Shown here: piece by piece, positions 34,750 to 35,998 of the stretch
Layout of the letters: every line of letters starts with the position of its first letter
How positions within the stretch are numbered: the first letter of the stretch is position 1
Assembly (NCBI GenBank): GCA_027028245.1
Contig: JALVJO010000095.1
Span: forward strand, 1-35,998
Direction of reading: 5' to 3'
DNA: 35,998 nucleotides
Source of the DNA: Deltaproteobacteria bacterium
GTDB taxonomy: Bacteria > Desulfobacterota > Dissulfuribacteria > Dissulfuribacterales > QOAL01
Notes under the pieces: generated by a model
Seen by the model: the letters and a program-made list of their open reading frames with translations, nothing else
What the model was told of the DNA's origin: nothing
Databases searched by the model: none
Position numbers and translations under genes: made by a program

Positions 34750-35243
34750 GGGAGCATTCCCAGTTTGTCCCCCATCTGTGCTACCGGCAGGGGAGGGGTG
34801 TTTCTTGAACCCGGATCATGCAGCTCGCAAGTTTGCCGAAGATGCGAGGCGGAGGGCACACAGACGTACTTTGGTACTTCAAGTGGCCGACAACAAAGCA
34901 AATTCGGTAAACTTGCGAGCCCCTTGCGGCTTCAAATGTCTGAGGATTTATTACGGATTGAACTTTACTTTTTGGGTGAAGGCACAACGGGAACAAATAC
35001 ATACTAACTGTGCAATAATTCAATGAAATTACTTTTTTCAGGCATTTGAAGTGCATAATCCGGGTTGAAAGGTTTCACCACAAGGAAGCCAGCTTCAGCC
35101 GCACTCAAGCTGCCGAGATTGACGATCTCTGTATTCAAGAAGAATTTGAAACTTGCACAGCGGCTTGGTGAACCTTGAAAGAAATGCACCTTCCTTGCCC
35201 TTCCTCGCCATTCCTCGTCCGGGGACAAACTGGGAATGCTCCC
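34750..35243. mobile_element. MITE-like element, copy 2, with perfect 23-bp terminal inverted repeats
   Basis: The left end (34750-34772, GGGAGCATTCCCAGTTTGTC plus CCC) and right end (35221-35243) are exact reverse complements. The 8-bp sequence GGCAGGAT lies immediately outside both ends (34742-34749 and 35244-35251), as a target-site duplication would. No transposase is encoded. Inside are hairpin copy B, the 35041-35066 arm (GGCATTTGAAGTGCATAATC), and a right module (35070-35190) shared with copy 1 at 12461-12580. The similar GGC-GGC-GGA flank in copy 1 warns that the direct repeats may belong to the element or its preferred site. Confidence 0.65.
34823..34920 (-). repeat. Structured hairpin element, copy B (inverted relative to copy A)
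   Basis: Read on the minus strand, GCTCGCAAGTTT (34909-34920) and its exact complement (34823-34834) form a 12-bp outer stem unrelated in sequence to that of copy A. Inside are CCGAA/TTCGG, GGC-CAC with GTG-T-GCC, and the apical GTAC-CAAA-GTAC. The core keeps CTTGAAGTAC, GTACG-CTG and TTGCT-TGTTG in line with copy A. It is nested within the 494-bp element and downstream of the TRAP binding-protein gene. Confidence 0.7.
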
Positions 35244-35258
35244 GGCAGGATCTCCACC

Positions 35259-35998
35259 CTATCTCAATGCATTCATGATCCTTGGCAGCCAGGTGGCTGT
35301 CTCGGGGAAAATAACCACGAGAAGCAGTCCCACCAGCTGTATGGCCACAAAGGGGATGATTCCCCTGTAGATCTGCATGGTGGATACCTCGGGAGGAGCT
35401 ACTCCTTTCAGGTAAAAGAGAGAGAAACCAAAGGGCGGGGTCAGAAAAGATGTCTGGAGATTTACGGCAAAAAGAATTGCAAACCACACCGGATCGAAGC
35501 CCATGGCCTTCATTATGGGTGCTAGAACAGGTATGTGGATGAAGGTAATTTCTATGAAATCAAGGAAAAAGCCTGCGATGAAGATTACTGCCATCACCGT
35601 TGCCAGCACACCCCATTTCCCAAAGGGGATGTGGGTTACGAACTGCCTTATCACCACGTCTCCGCCAAGGCCCCTGAAAACAAGGCCAAAGGCCGTGGCC
35701 CCCACCAGGATGATGAAAACCATGCTGGTGAGCTTGACAGTGGTTTCCATAACGGTCCGAAGCACTTCCATGTTGAACCGTCTGTTCAGTATGCAGAGAA
35801 GGGTGGCGCCGGTAGCCCCTACGCCTGCCGCCTCGGTGGGAGAGGCAATTCCAGCAAATATTGACCCCAGGACTGCTATCATCAGGGAAAGCGGGGGGAT
35901 CATGGACTTCATGAGGTAGCGGAAAAAGGATTTCCCCTCTGCCTTGAAGCTGTCATCCCGGACAGGAGGCGCCCAGCCGGGATGAAGCCACGAGGTGA
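35259..35998 (-). CDS. dctM: TRAP transporter large permease (DctM-like), 3' part
   Basis: The frame is open to the window edge, giving about 245 codons of the C-terminal half; the start is beyond base 35998. Hydrophobic helices alternate with loops typical of DctM: GIASPTEAAGVGATGATLL, MVFIILVGATAFGLVFRGLGG, a DFIEITFIHIPVLAPI segment and NLQTSFLTPPFGFSLFYLKG. These residues belong to the ion-transporter-like large subunit that moves substrate with sodium across the inner membrane. The gene ends facing the DctP-family gene. The small permease is not visible. Membership in the same transporter is likely but unproven. Confidence 0.9.
   Translation of the reverse strand, partial: TSWLHPGWAPPVRDDSFKAEGKSFFRYLMKSMIPPLSLMIAVLGSIFAGIASPTEAAGVGATGATLLCILNRRFNMEVLRTVMETTVKLTSMVFIILVGATAFGLVFRGLGGDVVIRQFVTHIPFGKWGVLATVMAVIFIAGFFLDFIEITFIHIPVLAPIMKAMGFDPVWFAILFAVNLQTSFLTPPFGFSLFYLKGVAPPEVSTMQIYRGIIPFVAIQLVGLLLVVIFPETATWLPRIMNALR

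Noticed and set aside
33326-34920. Integron attC sites
   Set aside because: The hairpins lack the conserved GTTRRRY/RYYYAAC core ends, no integrase or cassette array is nearby, and the outer stems are perfect rather than bulged in the attC manner.
1-35998. CRISPR array, tRNA or rRNA gene, prophage or intact insertion sequence
   Set aside because: No regularly spaced repeats, no tRNA- or rRNA-like sequence and no transposase, integrase or phage structural gene were seen.

Overview
The window looks like chromosomal DNA from a free-living, Gram-negative anaerobe, most likely of the Desulfobacterota (deltaproteobacteria). The reasons are a periplasmic seven-haem c-type cytochrome, Tat-exported and lipoprotein precursors, a TRAP transporter, PEP-CTERM-type sorting tails, MotA/MotB with an atypical PilZ protein, and a TIGR04211-like SH3 protein. 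This placement is an inference; no rRNA or tRNA gene is present to anchor it.

Layout. Positions 1-4.2 kb hold the 3' end of an HsdR-N-like gene, then minus-strand genes for exported proteins: a PEP-CTERM protein, a translationally coupled OmpA-family pair and a Tat-dependent metallophosphoesterase. A SWIM-SNF2 helicase (4.6-7.7 kb, +) follows. It converges on a multihaem cytochrome that carries a discoidin-like insert; the cytochrome is divergent from an APC amino-acid permease. A DUF3313-like lipoprotein, a 0.9 kb repeat-bearing gap and a carbon-metabolism pair (pyk and an alpha-glucan phosphorylase, +) come next. From 17.1 to 32.9 kb every gene is on the minus strand. In transcription order these are an SH3/coiled-coil membrane protein, yacG, an MBL hydrolase, hrpA, motA-motB-PilZ, a polytopic LuxR-type regulator, a PEP-CTERM protein and two large surface proteins with a common C-terminal domain. 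The window ends with a TRAP substrate-binding gene (+) facing the 3' part of a TRAP large-permease gene (-).

The most unusual material is non-coding. Two copies of a hairpin element of about 100 bp (33326-33434 and, inverted, 34823-34920) share a conserved core. Their outer stems have unrelated sequences but are each perfectly self-complementary, with compensatory changes in inner stems. They flank the TRAP binding-protein gene. The second copy is nested inside a 494-bp element with perfect 23-bp terminal inverted repeats and flanking 8-bp direct repeats. A related element lies upstream of pyk. Together these suggest an uncharacterised family of structured, probably mobile, non-coding repeats.

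Two candidate operator families also appear. Tandem GGAAAA-TTTTTCC palindromes lie upstream of the first PEP-CTERM gene and of the cytochrome gene. TTTACATAAAC half-sites lie between the membrane LuxR-type gene and the second PEP-CTERM gene. A plausible reading is an envelope and surface programme (PEP-CTERM proteins, propeller and InlB-repeat proteins, cytochrome, motor) next to housekeeping metabolism.
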